Shown: positions 27,300 through 37,642, counted from the first letter of the stretch. The stretch is 64,000 bases of DNA from Tetragenococcus osmophilus (GCF_003795125.1 NZ_CP027783.1:682001-746000); one strand, 5' to 3'. Numbers and translations: made by a program. Notes: a model not told the origin generated them from the sequence alone.

Positions 27300-27641
27300 C
27301 TAATCTGTTTTGCTAATCGTTTCTTTAAATTTTTTCTCTTGTTCACCTACGTTAACTGTTAATAATAAGTAGTCTTTTTCTTTTTCAAAATTTAATTTTC
27401 CCTGATTATAAATAGCCTCTCCCTTCTTGGGACGCTTACTTTCTGGTAGCGCTTGATAATCTGTCAAAAACAATTCTTTAATGATCTGAGTTTCATAATA
27501 TTGTCGAGTGCGTTGTGTAAACTGGGCTTGTATACGGTAATTTTCTGTTAGAAATAACAATAATATGCTCATCATAACTACAGTAAAAACAGCAGTAAGT
27601 AACACGCCACCTCTATGCTTTTTCGATTGTCCATTTCCCAT
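27300..27641 (-). CDS. comGG: Competence pseudopilus protein ComGG-like
   Basis: Last gene of the comG operon. The 113-residue protein has a short basic head, one hydrophobic segment (GVLLTAVFTVVMMSILLLFL) and a polar tail, as expected of a minor pseudopilin; the GF-TLIE cleavage box of other pilins is not evident, which is common for ComGG. GGGGAG supports ATG 27641; another ATG at 27656 is in frame. Overlaps comGF by 29 bases. Assignment rests on position. Confidence 0.75.
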   Translation of the reverse strand: MGNGQSKKHRGGVLLTAVFTVVMMSILLLFLTENYRIQAQFTQRTRQYYETQIIKELFLTDYQALPESKRPKKGEAIYNQGKLNFEKEKDYLLLTVNVGEQEKKFKETISKTD

Positions 27642-28134
27642 TTTTCTGCTCCCCATTCAAAAAAGTGACCGTAAATAAAATATATTGTTTACTTTTACGA
27701 AATTGTAATTTTTTTACTTCTGTTAATATAGGCTCGTATCCATTTTTTTCTCGTATCGCAATCTCATTACGGTTCATGTTCAACTCAATACGACACTCAT
27801 ATTCTCGATCAGTCGAATCGTTTAATTTATGGTAGTAAATCCTATTATTAGTCACTCGTGAATACTTTCCTTCAGCTAATTTATTCTCAAATTGTAATAA
27901 AAAAACATGCCACTCTTGCATATTTCTACCATATACGGCTTGTTGTACTTGCTTACTTTGCTGTAAAACTCCCAGTGTTCCTAATAAAAACAAACTTAAT
28001 ACTAAAAGAGCTATCGCACACTCAATCAAAGTAAATCCCTTATTTTTTACGTATAATTGCCCAATCTTGTTGAGGCGAAGAAATTCTGGCTTGCGCCATA
28101 GGGCTTTTTTGATAAACAATTGAAAATGTCCCAT
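27613..28134 (-). CDS. comGF: Competence minor pseudopilin ComGF-like
   Basis: Prepilin-type protein with the cleavage and hydrophobic box NKGFTLIECAIALLVLSLFLLGTLG near residues 31-55. Such minor pseudopilins build the transformation pilus tip with ComGC as the shaft. The ATG at 28134 would give a 30-residue leader overlapping comGE by over 90 bases, so the true start may be a rarer codon closer to the cleavage site. Confidence 0.82.
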   Translation of the reverse strand: MGHFQLFIKKALWRKPEFLRLNKIGQLYVKNKGFTLIECAIALLVLSLFLLGTLGVLQQSKQVQQAVYGRNMQEWHVFLLQFENKLAEGKYSRVTNNRIYYHKLNDSTDREYECRIELNMNRNEIAIREKNGYEPILTEVKKLQFRKSKQYILFTVTFLNGEQKNGKWTIEKA

Positions 28135-28363
28135 CCCTTTTTACTTGATAATTTCCCTCTTCCATTTGATAATGCCTTCGTTCCTTTGTTTCTTCATATA
28201 ATACTCGTAACATCTGTAATTCTTCTTGGCTCTTTTTCGTTTCTTCTAAAGCATGAACTTGACTAGTTTGAAATAAAAATACTGTCGTGGTCAAAATGGC
28301 CAAAGCTACTAAACACTCCACCAAAATAAAACCTTCAGTTAATGGTTGTAATCTTCTTTTCAT
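28040..28363 (-). CDS. comGE: Competence minor pseudopilin ComGE-like
   Basis: A 107-residue prepilin-like protein: short basic leader (MKRRLQPLTEG) then FILVECLVALAILTTTVFLFQ, keeping the Glu at position +5 of the mature form. AAGGGGA lies six bases before ATG 28363, better than a TTG at 28378. Overlaps comGD by 29 bases, consistent with translational coupling. Confidence 0.8.
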   Translation of the reverse strand: MKRRLQPLTEGFILVECLVALAILTTTVFLFQTSQVHALEETKKSQEELQMLRVLYEETKERRHYQMEEGNYQVKRDGTFSIVYQKSPMAQARISSPQQDWAIIRKK

Positions 28364-28769
28364 AATGTCCCCTTGCAAACAAAAAACTATAAGTAATTTT
28401 TTGATTATTTTTGTCCCAATAAAAATGAAGCTCTTGCAAGCTACTATTATTCCCTGTTCCTGAGTTGAAATAAAGCGTTTTTATTCTACTTGCTTTTAAG
28501 TCTTCTGGCATATCAAGTTTTTCAATGGTTTCTGTATAAAAATAGTATTCAGTGGTGGTATCTCTTTGAATCATCCTTGTTCTCTTATTAGAAGTAATCG
28601 CCGCTTGTTGAGTTGCAAGTACATTTTTTTCGAATCGATCAAAAAAATGCATAACTTCTAATGTTTCTTTAGTATCTTTTATCGCAATAGAAGGCAAGGC
28701 AACAAACAACGTGATAACAAATAAAACTAGCAAAGACTCTATCAAGGTAAAACCTTGGTAAGGTTTCAT
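28335..28769 (-). CDS. comGD: Competence minor pseudopilin ComGD
   Basis: A 144-residue prepilin: five-residue leader, cleavage box QGFTLIESLLVLFVITLFVALP, then a globular domain. ATG 28769 is chosen because AGGCGAG precedes it; GTG 28793 (overlapping the comGC stop by one base) and ATG 28784 have no ribosome site. Confidence 0.85.
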   Translation of the reverse strand: MKPYQGFTLIESLLVLFVITLFVALPSIAIKDTKETLEVMHFFDRFEKNVLATQQAAITSNKRTRMIQRDTTTEYYFYTETIEKLDMPEDLKASRIKTLYFNSGTGNNSSLQELHFYWDKNNQKITYSFLFARGHYEKKITTIN

Positions 28770-28792
28770 ACAATCTCGCCTCATTTTTATCA

Positions 28793-29122
28793 CTAATTTT
28801 GGTATTTTTTATAAATCTTATATTGCTCCGAAGTGACTAGTTTTTGTAATTCGTTATCGGTAATCTTTTTGTCATGGTTAATTTCATAAATTTCAATTTG
28901 CGACTCTACAACTTTGACGACTGCTTTATCTCCTTGATCTGAAACGGTGTCTTTTTGTTTTGACAAATTAGGGATAAACAATAAAACTAAAATGCTAATG
29001 ACAAGTAAAACGATCATCATTTCAATAAGTGTGAAGCCCTTTTTTGTTTTTTTCTTAAAGCTCTCAAATTTTTTAGTTATTCTTTTCTTTAGCTCAAACT
29101 CCAGTGGCCATTTTTTTATCAT
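28793..29122 (-). CDS. comGC: Competence major pseudopilin ComGC
   Basis: Major subunit of the DNA-uptake pseudopilus; processed by a prepilin peptidase (ComC), which is not in the window. The 109-residue protein has a 27-residue basic leader, the cleavage box KKGFTLIEMMIVLLVISILVLLFIPNL and a short soluble domain with DQGDKAVVKVVESQIEIYE, typical of ComGC. Start overlaps the comGB stop by four bases (ATGA). Confidence 0.92.
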   Translation of the reverse strand: MIKKWPLEFELKKRITKKFESFKKKTKKGFTLIEMMIVLLVISILVLLFIPNLSKQKDTVSDQGDKAVVKVVESQIEIYEINHDKKITDNELQKLVTSEQYKIYKKYQN

Positions 29123-30141
29123 TCCATAATTCCTCCTATATTTTCATACATAGGTAAAAACATCGCTATATAAATTGCCATAATTAAAACAGCTATAAAC
29201 AAAAATACGACAGGTTGCACCCAACGTAGCCACCCTTCCACCTTTCCTACGATTCTTTTGGTTAATAATTGGCTATACAATAATAATTCTTCTCCTAATT
29301 TTCCTTTTACTTCCCCTTGTAAAATGATTAGAGAAAACTCTGGTAGTAAAAAGGAATATTGTTCTAATTCCTCTGCTAAGGGTTTACCAAAACTCAGCGC
29401 TTGATTTAACTCTTTAGCTAAACTGGCAACCAAAGAATGCGGGTTGACCGTCTCCATAAAAGCTAAAATTTGCCGAGCCTCTAAACCTTGTTTAAACATC
29501 TTTCCCCACTCTAAAGAAAAGTAACTTGTTTGATACATTCTATATACTCGCCCAACTAAAGGGAGACGGGCAGTAAGCACAGCACGATAAATCACGGATT
29601 GTCTTTTGCTATACCACAAACACACACTTGCTAAAATTCCTATAAATAATACTGTCCCGCCCATAACAAATGGTCCGTAAGAAATCACTCCGATACTCCA
29701 ATGCTGAGTTTCGATCATGCCAGATTGTAACAAGGAAGGTAAAAGGAAGAATCGCATAGCAAATAACAAAACAATAACAAATATAAACAACAGCACCGGA
29801 TATGTCGCAACTTTACTTAATTCTTTTTTCTGCTTTCGTATAATTTGCATAGTAGCTAAGATATTTTTTAATGTTGTTACAACATTTCCGTGCACATCTG
29901 CTAATTGCACTTGAGTCATCTCTTGTAAAGAAAATCCTGCTTGATAAAAACACTCCGCAAAAGTAGCTCCCTTGGCAAGTCCCTCGGTAAAACACTGCAA
30001 AATACCTAGGGAAAATTGCTGATTACGTTGCATAACTGATAAACTTTCTTGCAATGAAAAGCCATTTTCCAACAAGCTAACTAACATTTCTAAGAATTGT
30101 TCGCGCATAAGCGCATTATTTTTATACTTATTCTTCAGCAT
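29119..30141 (-). CDS. comGB: Competence membrane platform protein ComGB
   Basis: A 340-residue GspF/PilC-type inner membrane protein that anchors pseudopilus assembly. Two related halves are visible: EMLVSLLENGFSLQESLSVM with a membrane segment near 110-130, and FSLEWGKMFKQGLEARQILAFME with a C-terminal pair of membrane segments (VQPVVFLFIAVLIMAIYIAMFLP). It overlaps comGA by 14 bases. Confidence 0.92.
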   Translation of the reverse strand: MLKNKYKNNALMREQFLEMLVSLLENGFSLQESLSVMQRNQQFSLGILQCFTEGLAKGATFAECFYQAGFSLQEMTQVQLADVHGNVVTTLKNILATMQIIRKQKKELSKVATYPVLLFIFVIVLLFAMRFFLLPSLLQSGMIETQHWSIGVISYGPFVMGGTVLFIGILASVCLWYSKRQSVIYRAVLTARLPLVGRVYRMYQTSYFSLEWGKMFKQGLEARQILAFMETVNPHSLVASLAKELNQALSFGKPLAEELEQYSFLLPEFSLIILQGEVKGKLGEELLLYSQLLTKRIVGKVEGWLRWVQPVVFLFIAVLIMAIYIAMFLPMYENIGGIME

Positions 30142-31060
30142 AGATTAACCCGCTTTCATAGATCTGTGCATAAGCCTCTGACCACTCTCTTTTTTCTAAG
30201 AATCCAGTAAAAAATTCATAGGCAAGTAAAGCACGGCTTTCCTTCTTATAGTCTAAAAATAATTGTTGATAAATCACCCCATTTAAACAATCTCCCAATT
30301 CTGTTTGGCTTCCTACCAAATCTAGCAGACGGCTTTTCGTTTCAGATACTCCTTTAGCATGGACAGTTGCTAGTACGGTATGACCCGTTAATGCCGCACG
30401 AATAGCTGCCTTAGCTGTCAACTGGTCCCGTATTTCTCCAATAATCAATAAATCTGGTCGATGTCGTAAAGATAGTTTGATCAATTGATCATAGGTCTGC
30501 TGAATTTTTTCATTTGTCTGCAATTGTAAAAAATTGGGTTCTTCAATTTCCACTGGGTCTTCGATCGTAATCACTTGACCTTTTGTATTTTGGGCAAGAT
30601 GATACATCAATGTTGTTTTGCCTGAGCCAGTAGGTCCGCTGAAAAGGTATAAGCCTCTTTCTTCTTGGATTTTTTGTTGAATTAGTTCTGCGTCTTTTGG
30701 AATGAAATACGCTGGCTTTTCTTGGTTTAAATTATATAAAAAACGAATTACTAAACTTTCATTGCCTTGGTAATCACCTACTGTTGATAAACGTAACCTT
30801 TGTGTATGATCTTTAAGTAGGTAGCTGATCGCCCCAAGTTGAGCTTTACGTTTTTCTCCCACGTCCATTTCACCTAGGTATTTAAAACGCAACACTAATT
30901 GTTGAGCTTGTTCAGATGAAATTTTCTTATACTTAATCATTTGTGCATTTTTGCGAAAATAAATCGTTGCTTGTTTATCTAATAAGTATAGATACATATC
31001 TTGCATTTTTTGCAAACTCCCATAAGAAATTAATTCATCAGACAGTTCTTCGATCGTCAT
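30128..31060 (-). CDS. comGA: Competence pilus assembly ATPase ComGA
   Basis: Secretion-type (PulE/GspE) ATPase that powers transformation-pilus assembly. The 310-residue protein has Walker A GPTGSGKTTLMYHL (about 143-156), the Asp box ITIEDPVEIEEPNFLQLQ, Walker B LLIIGEIRD and the His box TVLATVHAKG. AAAGGAGGG precedes ATG 31060. Head of comGA-GB-GC-GD-GE-GF-GG with all neighbouring reading frames overlapping. No frameshift is seen, so the pilus operon appears intact. Confidence 0.95.
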   Translation of the reverse strand: MTIEELSDELISYGSLQKMQDMYLYLLDKQATIYFRKNAQMIKYKKISSEQAQQLVLRFKYLGEMDVGEKRKAQLGAISYLLKDHTQRLRLSTVGDYQGNESLVIRFLYNLNQEKPAYFIPKDAELIQQKIQEERGLYLFSGPTGSGKTTLMYHLAQNTKGQVITIEDPVEIEEPNFLQLQTNEKIQQTYDQLIKLSLRHRPDLLIIGEIRDQLTAKAAIRAALTGHTVLATVHAKGVSETKSRLLDLVGSQTELGDCLNGVIYQQLFLDYKKESRALLAYEFFTGFLEKREWSEAYAQIYESGLIYAEE

Positions 31061-31152
31061 CTTTTCCCTCCTTTCACTATTAAGTACGCAATTTTTATGA
31101 ATTTCTTTTTTTAAAAGTAAAAAAACTTAAATATTATAAAAAAGTTTCTCTT

Positions 31153-31160
31153 TATTCGCT
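31153..31160 (-). promoter_or_regulatory. Possible ComX-type (cin-box-like) site upstream of comGA
   Basis: The minus strand reads AGCGAATA, matching six of eight positions of the streptococcal cin-box TACGAATA, about 90 bases before comGA. Weak; the rest of the gap is AT-rich without a clear vegetative promoter. Confidence 0.25.
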
Positions 31161-31171
31161 ATTTAAATCAA

Positions 31172-31229
31172 AAAAATAACCCCTTAATAAACTTAAGTAA
31201 CTATAAAAGTTACACAAGCCATTAAGGGG
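31172..31229 (-). terminator. Terminator of the oatA-like gene
   Basis: CCCCTTAAT (31180-31188) pairs with ATTAAGGGG (31221-31229), with an inner GTAACT/AGTTAC stem; the minus strand continues into ATTTTTTT. Confidence 0.85.
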
Positions 31230-31260
31230 CTACTAAACATATGAGATTAACACTTATATG

Positions 31261-33162
31261 TTATTTTAATATTTCCCTTGCTAATAGTGAAGTATACTCT
31301 ACTCGACCCACATCAGTTGGGTGAACTTGGTCTTCACGGAACCATTGGTTATTTTCATTACTTAAACTATACCAATCAATTAACGTGACACGTTTATATT
31401 TGTCCGCCATTTTATTAAACAGTTCATTATTATCATTTTGCCAACGTTGAGTTGGTACACGAACGTTCATTAAATAAACCGTGCGATCTCCAATAACATT
31501 CATTAAGTCATCAAATTGATCTTCATCAGCATATCCGTTACTTCCAAGAGCTAATACGACATTTTCTTGTAAATCCCCTTCGTCTTTTAACTCTTGTAAA
31601 AGATCCACACTATCATATAATTGACGACCAACATCTGCATCAATAATAGCATCTGGGAAAACTTCTTGAATGTTTTTAGTCGATCCTAGCAAAACAGAAT
31701 CTCCAAAAGCTGTAACGTCTGTATTACGTGCACGTTTTACTTGGTTTTCTGTTAAATCGTATTTTTCCATCACATGGTCTGTATCTGTGCTAAAGGTTTG
31801 TAAAATATCTTCCTCTTCAGCATTACTATCTTGCGTTTGTTCAGTGTCTTCTGTATTTTCTGTTTCTTCGTCTCCGTTTTTACTTCCTTGCGCTGCTTTT
31901 TTATTTTCTTGAATTTCTGCTTGAAATTCTGCTTGGTTCGCATTCACATTATCGTTGGGAGCAATAGTTACGCCAATCGAAGCAATAGCAACAACAATAA
32001 AGCTTGCAATACCCACGGCCTTTTGCTTGCTGAGTATTGGCATAAAAAACCAGTTTTTGATCTTTTGCCATGATTTTTTATAATCAAATTTTCGCAATGA
32101 TTCCTCAATAAAACGATAAGATAATTCGCTAGAAATTAGGATCAATCCCAATTCAATAAATACATGTAACCAAACATTATTAGCTACATTAATTTGTGCT
32201 TCATAAAGAATCATTACCGGAAATTGATATAAATAAATGCCATAACTACGTTTGCCTAAATAACTAAACACTGGGTTAGTCAACCAACGATTAAGACTTG
32301 CACCAGGATGAGCTGTCACAGCAACTAAAACAGCCGTAACTAAACTAACTAAATATATTCCTCCATAATATGGAAAGTTAAAGCGATCATCCATAAAAAC
32401 ATAGGAAAGAACTAATAAAAACAAGGACGCTAGTCCGGTAATATTCAAAATCTTCTTAGCACTATCAGGAATTTGCTCTTTCAAACGAGTGCTAGGCCAA
32501 ACAAATGCCAAAGCATTTCCTATAAGGATCGAAAAGATCCGAGTATCTGTCCCATAATAAACTCTCGTTGGATCTTCTCCAGGAGTAAAACCAATGGCCA
32601 TCCCAATTGCTGAAAGGAGCGCTCCAATAGACAAAATATAAAAAATTCGATCTTTGCGCTTAACAAATTTCACCAACAGAATAAAAAGAAGTGGCCAAAT
32701 CAAATAATTTTGCCCTTCTACTGCCATTGTCCATAAATGAGTAAAAGGAGATTCGTTACCAAAACGATCAAAATAAGAAAGACCATGATCAATTTGCCAC
32801 CAATTATTCACATATAAGAGGCTACTCAAAACAGAGCCACGTAAATTATTTAATAAATTACGTTGAAATAACGTTATGTATGCAGTTGAAACGACTAATA
32901 CTGTAACTAAAGATGGATATAGTCTTTTTAAGCGTCGAGTATAAAACTTCAAGACACTAATTTTATCATTTTGTTGCCACTCTTGACGCAACAAATCCGT
33001 AATCAAGTAACCAGAGATAACAAAAAGGATTGGCACTCCTAAATAGCCTCCGGGCAACTTTGATGGCATCAAATGATAAAAAATAACTCCAATAACTGCT
33101 AATGCACGGATTCCATCAATTCCTGTAATATAGCGACTATTTTTAATTCTCTTTTTCTCCAT
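31261..33162 (-). CDS. oatA: OatA-like membrane acyltransferase with SGNH domain
   Basis: A 633-residue two-domain enzyme: an N-terminal acyltransferase-3 domain of about ten membrane segments (RYITGIDGIRALAVIGVIFYH, FVISGYLITDLL, FTHLWTMAVEGQNYLIWP) that moves acetyl groups across the membrane, an acidic Glu/Asp/Gln-rich linker (about 400-445), and an extracellular SGNH hydrolase-like domain with Ser in TAFGDSVLLG, Asn in ALGSNG and the Asp-His pair in DQVHPTDVG. This is the architecture of peptidoglycan O-acetyltransferase OatA, which protects against lysozyme. Other wall-polymer acetyltransferases share it, so the acceptor is inferred. Confidence 0.88.
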   Translation of the reverse strand: MEKKRIKNSRYITGIDGIRALAVIGVIFYHLMPSKLPGGYLGVPILFVISGYLITDLLRQEWQQNDKISVLKFYTRRLKRLYPSLVTVLVVSTAYITLFQRNLLNNLRGSVLSSLLYVNNWWQIDHGLSYFDRFGNESPFTHLWTMAVEGQNYLIWPLLFILLVKFVKRKDRIFYILSIGALLSAIGMAIGFTPGEDPTRVYYGTDTRIFSILIGNALAFVWPSTRLKEQIPDSAKKILNITGLASLFLLVLSYVFMDDRFNFPYYGGIYLVSLVTAVLVAVTAHPGASLNRWLTNPVFSYLGKRSYGIYLYQFPVMILYEAQINVANNVWLHVFIELGLILISSELSYRFIEESLRKFDYKKSWQKIKNWFFMPILSKQKAVGIASFIVVAIASIGVTIAPNDNVNANQAEFQAEIQENKKAAQGSKNGDEETENTEDTEQTQDSNAEEEDILQTFSTDTDHVMEKYDLTENQVKRARNTDVTAFGDSVLLGSTKNIQEVFPDAIIDADVGRQLYDSVDLLQELKDEGDLQENVVLALGSNGYADEDQFDDLMNVIGDRTVYLMNVRVPTQRWQNDNNELFNKMADKYKRVTLIDWYSLSNENNQWFREDQVHPTDVGRVEYTSLLAREILK

Positions 33163-33292
33163 ATTTTTTGTACCTTCTTATACTCAATCTGTACCATCAT
33201 ATCATGTTTTATCTAATCAAAAAAAGCGCATAAAAGCAATCTGTCGCATATTTCTTATAAAAAATTAAATTTATTGTTTCTTAAAAAAGCCA

Positions 33293-34168
33293 TCATAATT
33301 CTTCTTCATAAAAGTTCCCTAAAATTTGGACATTTTCTACAATACTAACAAAGGCATCATTATCTGATTCATTCATTCCTTCGCGTAATAGAGGCATTTC
33401 ATAACGAGTCACGATAGTAAACAAAACTGTCTCTTTTTCTTTAGTATAAGCGCCTTGTGCATCGTTTATAATAGTAATCCCTCGGCGTAATCGTTTCTGC
33501 AAAGAGTCCATAACAGCTTCTGGACGTTGCGTAATAATCATCACTTGCATTTTCTTTTGCTTTGTATAAACAACGTCGGTCACTTTGCCGCTAACAAATA
33601 TAGACAAAGCACTGTATAAAGCATACTGCCATCCAAATAACATCCCCGCGGCAAACATAATCATGCCGTTAAATATTATAGCCAGTGAGCCAACATCTCT
33701 TCCTGTTTTTTTACGGATATAGATCGTAATAAAATCTAATCCCCCAGAAGAAAGTCCATTTTTAAAAGCATAACCAATTCCTGCACCGGTTAAAACACCA
33801 CCAAAAATTGCACAAATAATAGGATCAGTAGTCAAAACTTCTGTTGGAATTAATTCCATGAATAAAGAAGTCAAACCTACCGTCACTCCAGTAAAAATAG
33901 TAAAGCGGTGACTAATTTTAAACCAACCTAATATAAATAAAGGAAAATTCGTCAACAACAGTGCCCAAGCAATAGAAAGGTCAATATGTAAAACTTGTTG
34001 AAATAAAGTAGAGACAATTTGTGCAACACCTGTGGCACCACTTGCATAAATATTTCCTGGCTCATAGAAAAAATTTAAAGCTACAGAAGCTAGTAAAGCA
34101 TAAACAAGTGAAAAAGAAAGTCTAGTAAGATAATCCGAATGTACGATTGATTTCCAGAAATTTTTCAT
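33293..34168 (-). CDS. YitT-family membrane protein (DUF161 + DUF2179)
   Basis: A 291-residue protein with five or six membrane segments (LVYALLASVALNFFYEPGNIYASGATG, YAFKNGLSSGGLDFI are family landmarks) and a C-terminal cytoplasmic DUF2179 domain (about 215-290, KKMQVMIITQRPEAV, RRGITIINDAQGAYTKEKETVL). Function unknown in the family. AGGCGA supports ATG 34168 over GTG 34171. Confidence 0.88.
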   Translation of the reverse strand: MKNFWKSIVHSDYLTRLSFSLVYALLASVALNFFYEPGNIYASGATGVAQIVSTLFQQVLHIDLSIAWALLLTNFPLFILGWFKISHRFTIFTGVTVGLTSLFMELIPTEVLTTDPIICAIFGGVLTGAGIGYAFKNGLSSGGLDFITIYIRKKTGRDVGSLAIIFNGMIMFAAGMLFGWQYALYSALSIFVSGKVTDVVYTKQKKMQVMIITQRPEAVMDSLQKRLRRGITIINDAQGAYTKEKETVLFTIVTRYEMPLLREGMNESDNDAFVSIVENVQILGNFYEEEL

Positions 34169-34271
34169 CACGTTTCGCCTTCTTTTTGTTATTTATTGCA
34201 TTATAACAAAAAAGTTCGAATAAGGATAAAGGCAATTTATTCTTATTTGCCTTTCCCTTATTCGATCCATT

Positions 34272-36041
34272 TTATTCCTCCGTATCTGTCACATCAATAT
34301 TTAGTTCATACAATTGAAGTGGGGAAACGGTACTTGGCGCATGTGTCATCGGGTCCATAGCTTTTCCGTTTTTAGGAAAGGCCATAACTTCTCGGATGTT
34401 ATCTTCTCCTGCTACAAGCATGACTAAACGATCCAACCCTAACGCTATGCCACCGTGAGGCGGAAATCCATAATCTAAAGCTTCTAATAAGAAATCGAAT
34501 TGTTCATTCATCTTTTCTTGTGTAAATCCTAGGGTTCTAAAAACCTGTTCTTGCAATTCTCTAGTGTGAATCCGTAAAGACCCACCGCCTAGCTCATAGC
34601 CATTCAACACTACATCATAAGCTTGAGCATTAACTTTTGCCGGATCTGTCTGTAAGTACGGAATGTCTTCTTCTTTTGGCATTGTAAAAGGATGATGCGC
34701 AGATACATAGCGCCCTTCTTCTTTATCGTATTCAAATTGTGGCCAATCTACGACCCATAAGAAATTAAACTTGGAAGAATCAATGAGATCTAACTCTTTA
34801 GCTAAATGTGTACGAACAGCGCCTAACGTTGCAGTCACTACTTCAAAAGAATCAGCGCCAAACATGATAAGGTCGCCAACTTCTGCATTTGTTTTAGCAA
34901 TAAGCGCATCCTCTACTGAAGTTAAAAACTTCGCAATAGGCCCTTTAAGCCCATCTTCTTCTACCTTCAACCAAGCTAAACCTTTAGCACCAAACTGGCT
35001 AGCATATTGCGCTAAATGATCCATATCTTTCCGTGAATATTTATCCGCAGCTCCTTTAGCATTTAACGCTTTAACCGTACCGCCATTTTGCAGTGCCATT
35101 TGAAAGACTTTAAAGTCAACGTCTTTTACCACATCTGATAAGTCAATCAATTCCATAGCAAAACGTGTATCTGGTTTATCACTGCCAAAACGGTTCATCG
35201 CTTCATCCCAAGTCATCTTAGGAAAAGGAAGAGGAATATCAATGCCTCGTGCCACTTTCATAACCTGAGCTAACATTTGTTCAGTATATTCCTGAATGTC
35301 TTCAGGTGTTAGAAAAGAAGCTTCAATGTCTACCTGAGTAAATTCTGGCTGACGATCTCCTCTTAAATCTTCATCTCTAAAACAGCGTACAATTTGATAA
35401 TAACGATCAAAACCTGCATTCATCAACAATTGCTTGAAAATTTGAGGAGACTGCGGCAAGGCATAAAAATGACCTGGATGTACCCGTGAAGGAACCAGAT
35501 AATCACGAGCTCCTTCTGGTGTTGACTTTCCTAAAAATGGCGTTTCAATATCCAAAAACTTATGGTCATCTAAATAGCGCCGAATCGTTTGTGTCACTTT
35601 AGCACGTAACATTAAGTTTTGAGTCATATTGCTACGTCGCAAATCTAAATAACGGTATTTTAATCGAATTTCGTCTCCAGCTTTGGTGTCTTCTTCAATT
35701 GAAAAAGGCGGCGTTTTAGAGGTATTTAAAACGGTAATATCACTTGCCATCACTTCAAATTCGCCTGTTTGCATATTAGGGTTGATCGCTTCTTCATCGC
35801 GTTTTTTCACAATGCCTGTCACTTCTAATACGTATTCGCTACGACAAGTGTCCGCAGTTTCCCAAGCATTTTGTGAATTTTTCGGATTAAACACCACTTG
35901 GACAATGCCTTCGCGATCGCGCAAATCTATAAAAATCACGCCACCTAAGTCTCTTCTTTTTTGTACCCATCCTTGTAAGGTAACTGTCTGTTCTAAATTC
36001 TCTTTATCAACCAGACCACAGTAAACTGTTCTATTTCCCAT
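34272..36041 (-). CDS. aspS: Aspartyl-tRNA synthetase
   Basis: Charges tRNA-Asp. The 589-residue bacterial-type class II synthetase has an N-terminal OB-fold ([26 protein letters not shown]), the catalytic core with [20 protein letters not shown] (motif 2), the bacterial GAD insertion (about 300-420) and motif 3 [23 protein letters not shown]. Lies 12 bases after hisS under one T-box leader. Confidence 0.97.
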   Translation of the reverse strand: MGNRTVYCGLVDKENLEQTVTLQGWVQKRRDLGGVIFIDLRDREGIVQVVFNPKNSQNAWETADTCRSEYVLEVTGIVKKRDEEAINPNMQTGEFEVMASDITVLNTSKTPPFSIEEDTKAGDEIRLKYRYLDLRRSNMTQNLMLRAKVTQTIRRYLDDHKFLDIETPFLGKSTPEGARDYLVPSRVHPGHFYALPQSPQIFKQLLMNAGFDRYYQIVRCFRDEDLRGDRQPEFTQVDIEASFLTPEDIQEYTEQMLAQVMKVARGIDIPLPFPKMTWDEAMNRFGSDKPDTRFAMELIDLSDVVKDVDFKVFQMALQNGGTVKALNAKGAADKYSRKDMDHLAQYASQFGAKGLAWLKVEEDGLKGPIAKFLTSVEDALIAKTNAEVGDLIMFGADSFEVVTATLGAVRTHLAKELDLIDSSKFNFLWVVDWPQFEYDKEEGRYVSAHHPFTMPKEEDIPYLQTDPAKVNAQAYDVVLNGYELGGGSLRIHTRELQEQVFRTLGFTQEKMNEQFDFLLEALDYGFPPHGGIALGLDRLVMLVAGEDNIREVMAFPKNGKAMDPMTHAPSTVSPLQLYELNIDVTDTEE

Positions 36042-36053
36042 CTTTTTTCTCCT

Positions 36054-37337
36054 TTAATTCATTTCATCAAAAATTTGTGTAAAATCATTATAAATCGAGG
36101 ACAATTCAATCCGTTTTTCCTCACCTGTTTCCATTGATTTTACATTAATCATCCCGGCATTTAACTCATTTTCCCCTAAAGTAAGCACGAGCTTAGCACC
36201 TTCTTTATCAGCAGATTTAAATTGTGCTTTTGCTTTGCGACCCATAACATCACGGTCAGCAGAAAAACCAGCATTACGAATAGCTTGAATAACTTTTAGT
36301 GCTTCAACATTTGTAGCATCACCAATATTAACAACGTAGGCATCCAATCGGTGTGTTGCAGGTAAAGTCACCTTTTCATTTTCCAGAACTAATAATATTC
36401 GTTCAATACCAATAGCAAAACCAAATCCTGGAGTAGCTGGACCACCTAATTCTTCCACTAATTGATCATAACGACCACCAGCACAAATCGTGGATTGTGC
36501 TCCTAGCTGCGGATTATCGTTCATAATTTCAAAAATCGTATGTGTATAATAATCCAACCCTCGTACCATCGTAGGCTCAATTTCATAAGGAACTTCTAAA
36601 GCATCAAGCATGGTTGTTACTTGTGTAAAATGATCTTGAGCCTCTTTACTTAAGTAATCCAAAATTGAAGGAGCGTCTACGACAAATTTTTGGTCCGCTG
36701 GATCTTTGCTATCTAAAATACGTAATGGATTCTCATGTAGGCGTCTATTGGAATCCTCACTCAGTTCGCTTTCATGAGCAGAAAAATAATCAACAAGAGC
36801 TTGTCGATAATTCTCTCTTGTTTCTTGATCACCTAAAGTATTAATTACTAAGCGCTGTTGGTTAATCCCTAACTGTTTAAAAAATTCCAGCGCCATAACC
36901 ATCGTTTCCACATCTGTTGCTGGATTATCTGAGCCAAAAGCTTCAACACCTATTTGGTGAAATTGCCGTAAACGTCCCTTTTGTGGTCGTTCATAACGAA
37001 ACATAGGTCCCATATAAAATACTTTATAAGGCGTGTTATACTCAGGCCCATATAATTTATGTTCAACGTAAGCTCGCACAATAGGGGCTGTGCCTTCTGG
37101 ACGTAATGTAATATGACGTCCACCTTTATCATAAAAATCATACATCTCTTTAGAAACAATATCTGTTGTTCCACCTACACTTCTTGAAATCACTTCGTAG
37201 TGCTCAAATGCAGGCGTACGAATCTCTTGATATTGATAATCGTTAAATAATATACGTGCTGTATCTTCGATAAATTGCCACTTCTCAGACTCACCAGGCA
37301 AAATATCATTTGTACCCTTAGGGCGTTGGTAACTCAT
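36054..37337 (-). CDS. hisS: Histidyl-tRNA synthetase
   Basis: Class II synthetase, 427 residues, that charges tRNA-His. Landmarks are [30 protein letters not shown] (motif 2 region), [25 protein letters not shown], the histidine-binding [14 protein letters not shown] and the C-terminal anticodon-binding domain (about 330-420). AGGAGG supports ATG 37337; the frame runs on to 37379 without a better start. First gene of hisS-aspS. Confidence 0.97.
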   Translation of the reverse strand: MSYQRPKGTNDILPGESEKWQFIEDTARILFNDYQYQEIRTPAFEHYEVISRSVGGTTDIVSKEMYDFYDKGGRHITLRPEGTAPIVRAYVEHKLYGPEYNTPYKVFYMGPMFRYERPQKGRLRQFHQIGVEAFGSDNPATDVETMVMALEFFKQLGINQQRLVINTLGDQETRENYRQALVDYFSAHESELSEDSNRRLHENPLRILDSKDPADQKFVVDAPSILDYLSKEAQDHFTQVTTMLDALEVPYEIEPTMVRGLDYYTHTIFEIMNDNPQLGAQSTICAGGRYDQLVEELGGPATPGFGFAIGIERILLVLENEKVTLPATHRLDAYVVNIGDATNVEALKVIQAIRNAGFSADRDVMGRKAKAQFKSADKEGAKLVLTLGENELNAGMINVKSMETGEEKRIELSSIYNDFTQIFDEMN

Positions 37338-37377
37338 GGTTTTTCCTCCTAAACTCATACCGCCAATAAAAACAAAC

Positions 37378-37612
37378 AAAAAAACACCCTTGTTTTTTAC
37401 AAGGGCGAGTCAACCGCGGTACCACCTAATTTTGAAAGTTATGCTTTCCTTTGACGAATAACGCTCGTTTCAACGGAACGGCTTTTGGCTCGCTCGCCTC
37501 TGGAATGTCTTACAAATAGCAACCCCTTAAACTATTTACAGCCAAGATAGTTTTTCTCTAAAAAAGTTTTTACTAAATGTCGGTTCCTTCTCAGGCTTTT
37601 TCTTATTAGCTT
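37378..37612 (-). promoter_or_regulatory. T-box riboswitch leader of hisS-aspS
   Basis: On the minus strand the T-box core AGGTGGTACCGCGG (37414-37427) is followed by a terminator (stem at 37386-37406, then a T-rich run interrupted by G). The upstream 180 bases hold the stem I region. Uncharged tRNA binding the core favours antitermination. I could not assign the specifier codon with confidence. Confidence 0.93.
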
Positions 37613-37613
37613 T

Positions 37614-37642
37614 AAGTTACAAGAAAAACCTTGAAAAGTCAA
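37614..37642 (-). promoter_or_regulatory. Promoter of the hisS-aspS operon
   Basis: TTGACT (37637-37642) and TAACTT (37614-37619) with a 17-base spacer on the minus strand, placed correctly to start the T-box leader. Confidence 0.65.

Noticed and set aside
36950-37174. Minus-strand frame inside hisS, and other antisense or shifted frames of 60-120 codons
   Set aside because: All lie within well-supported genes and show no family motifs.
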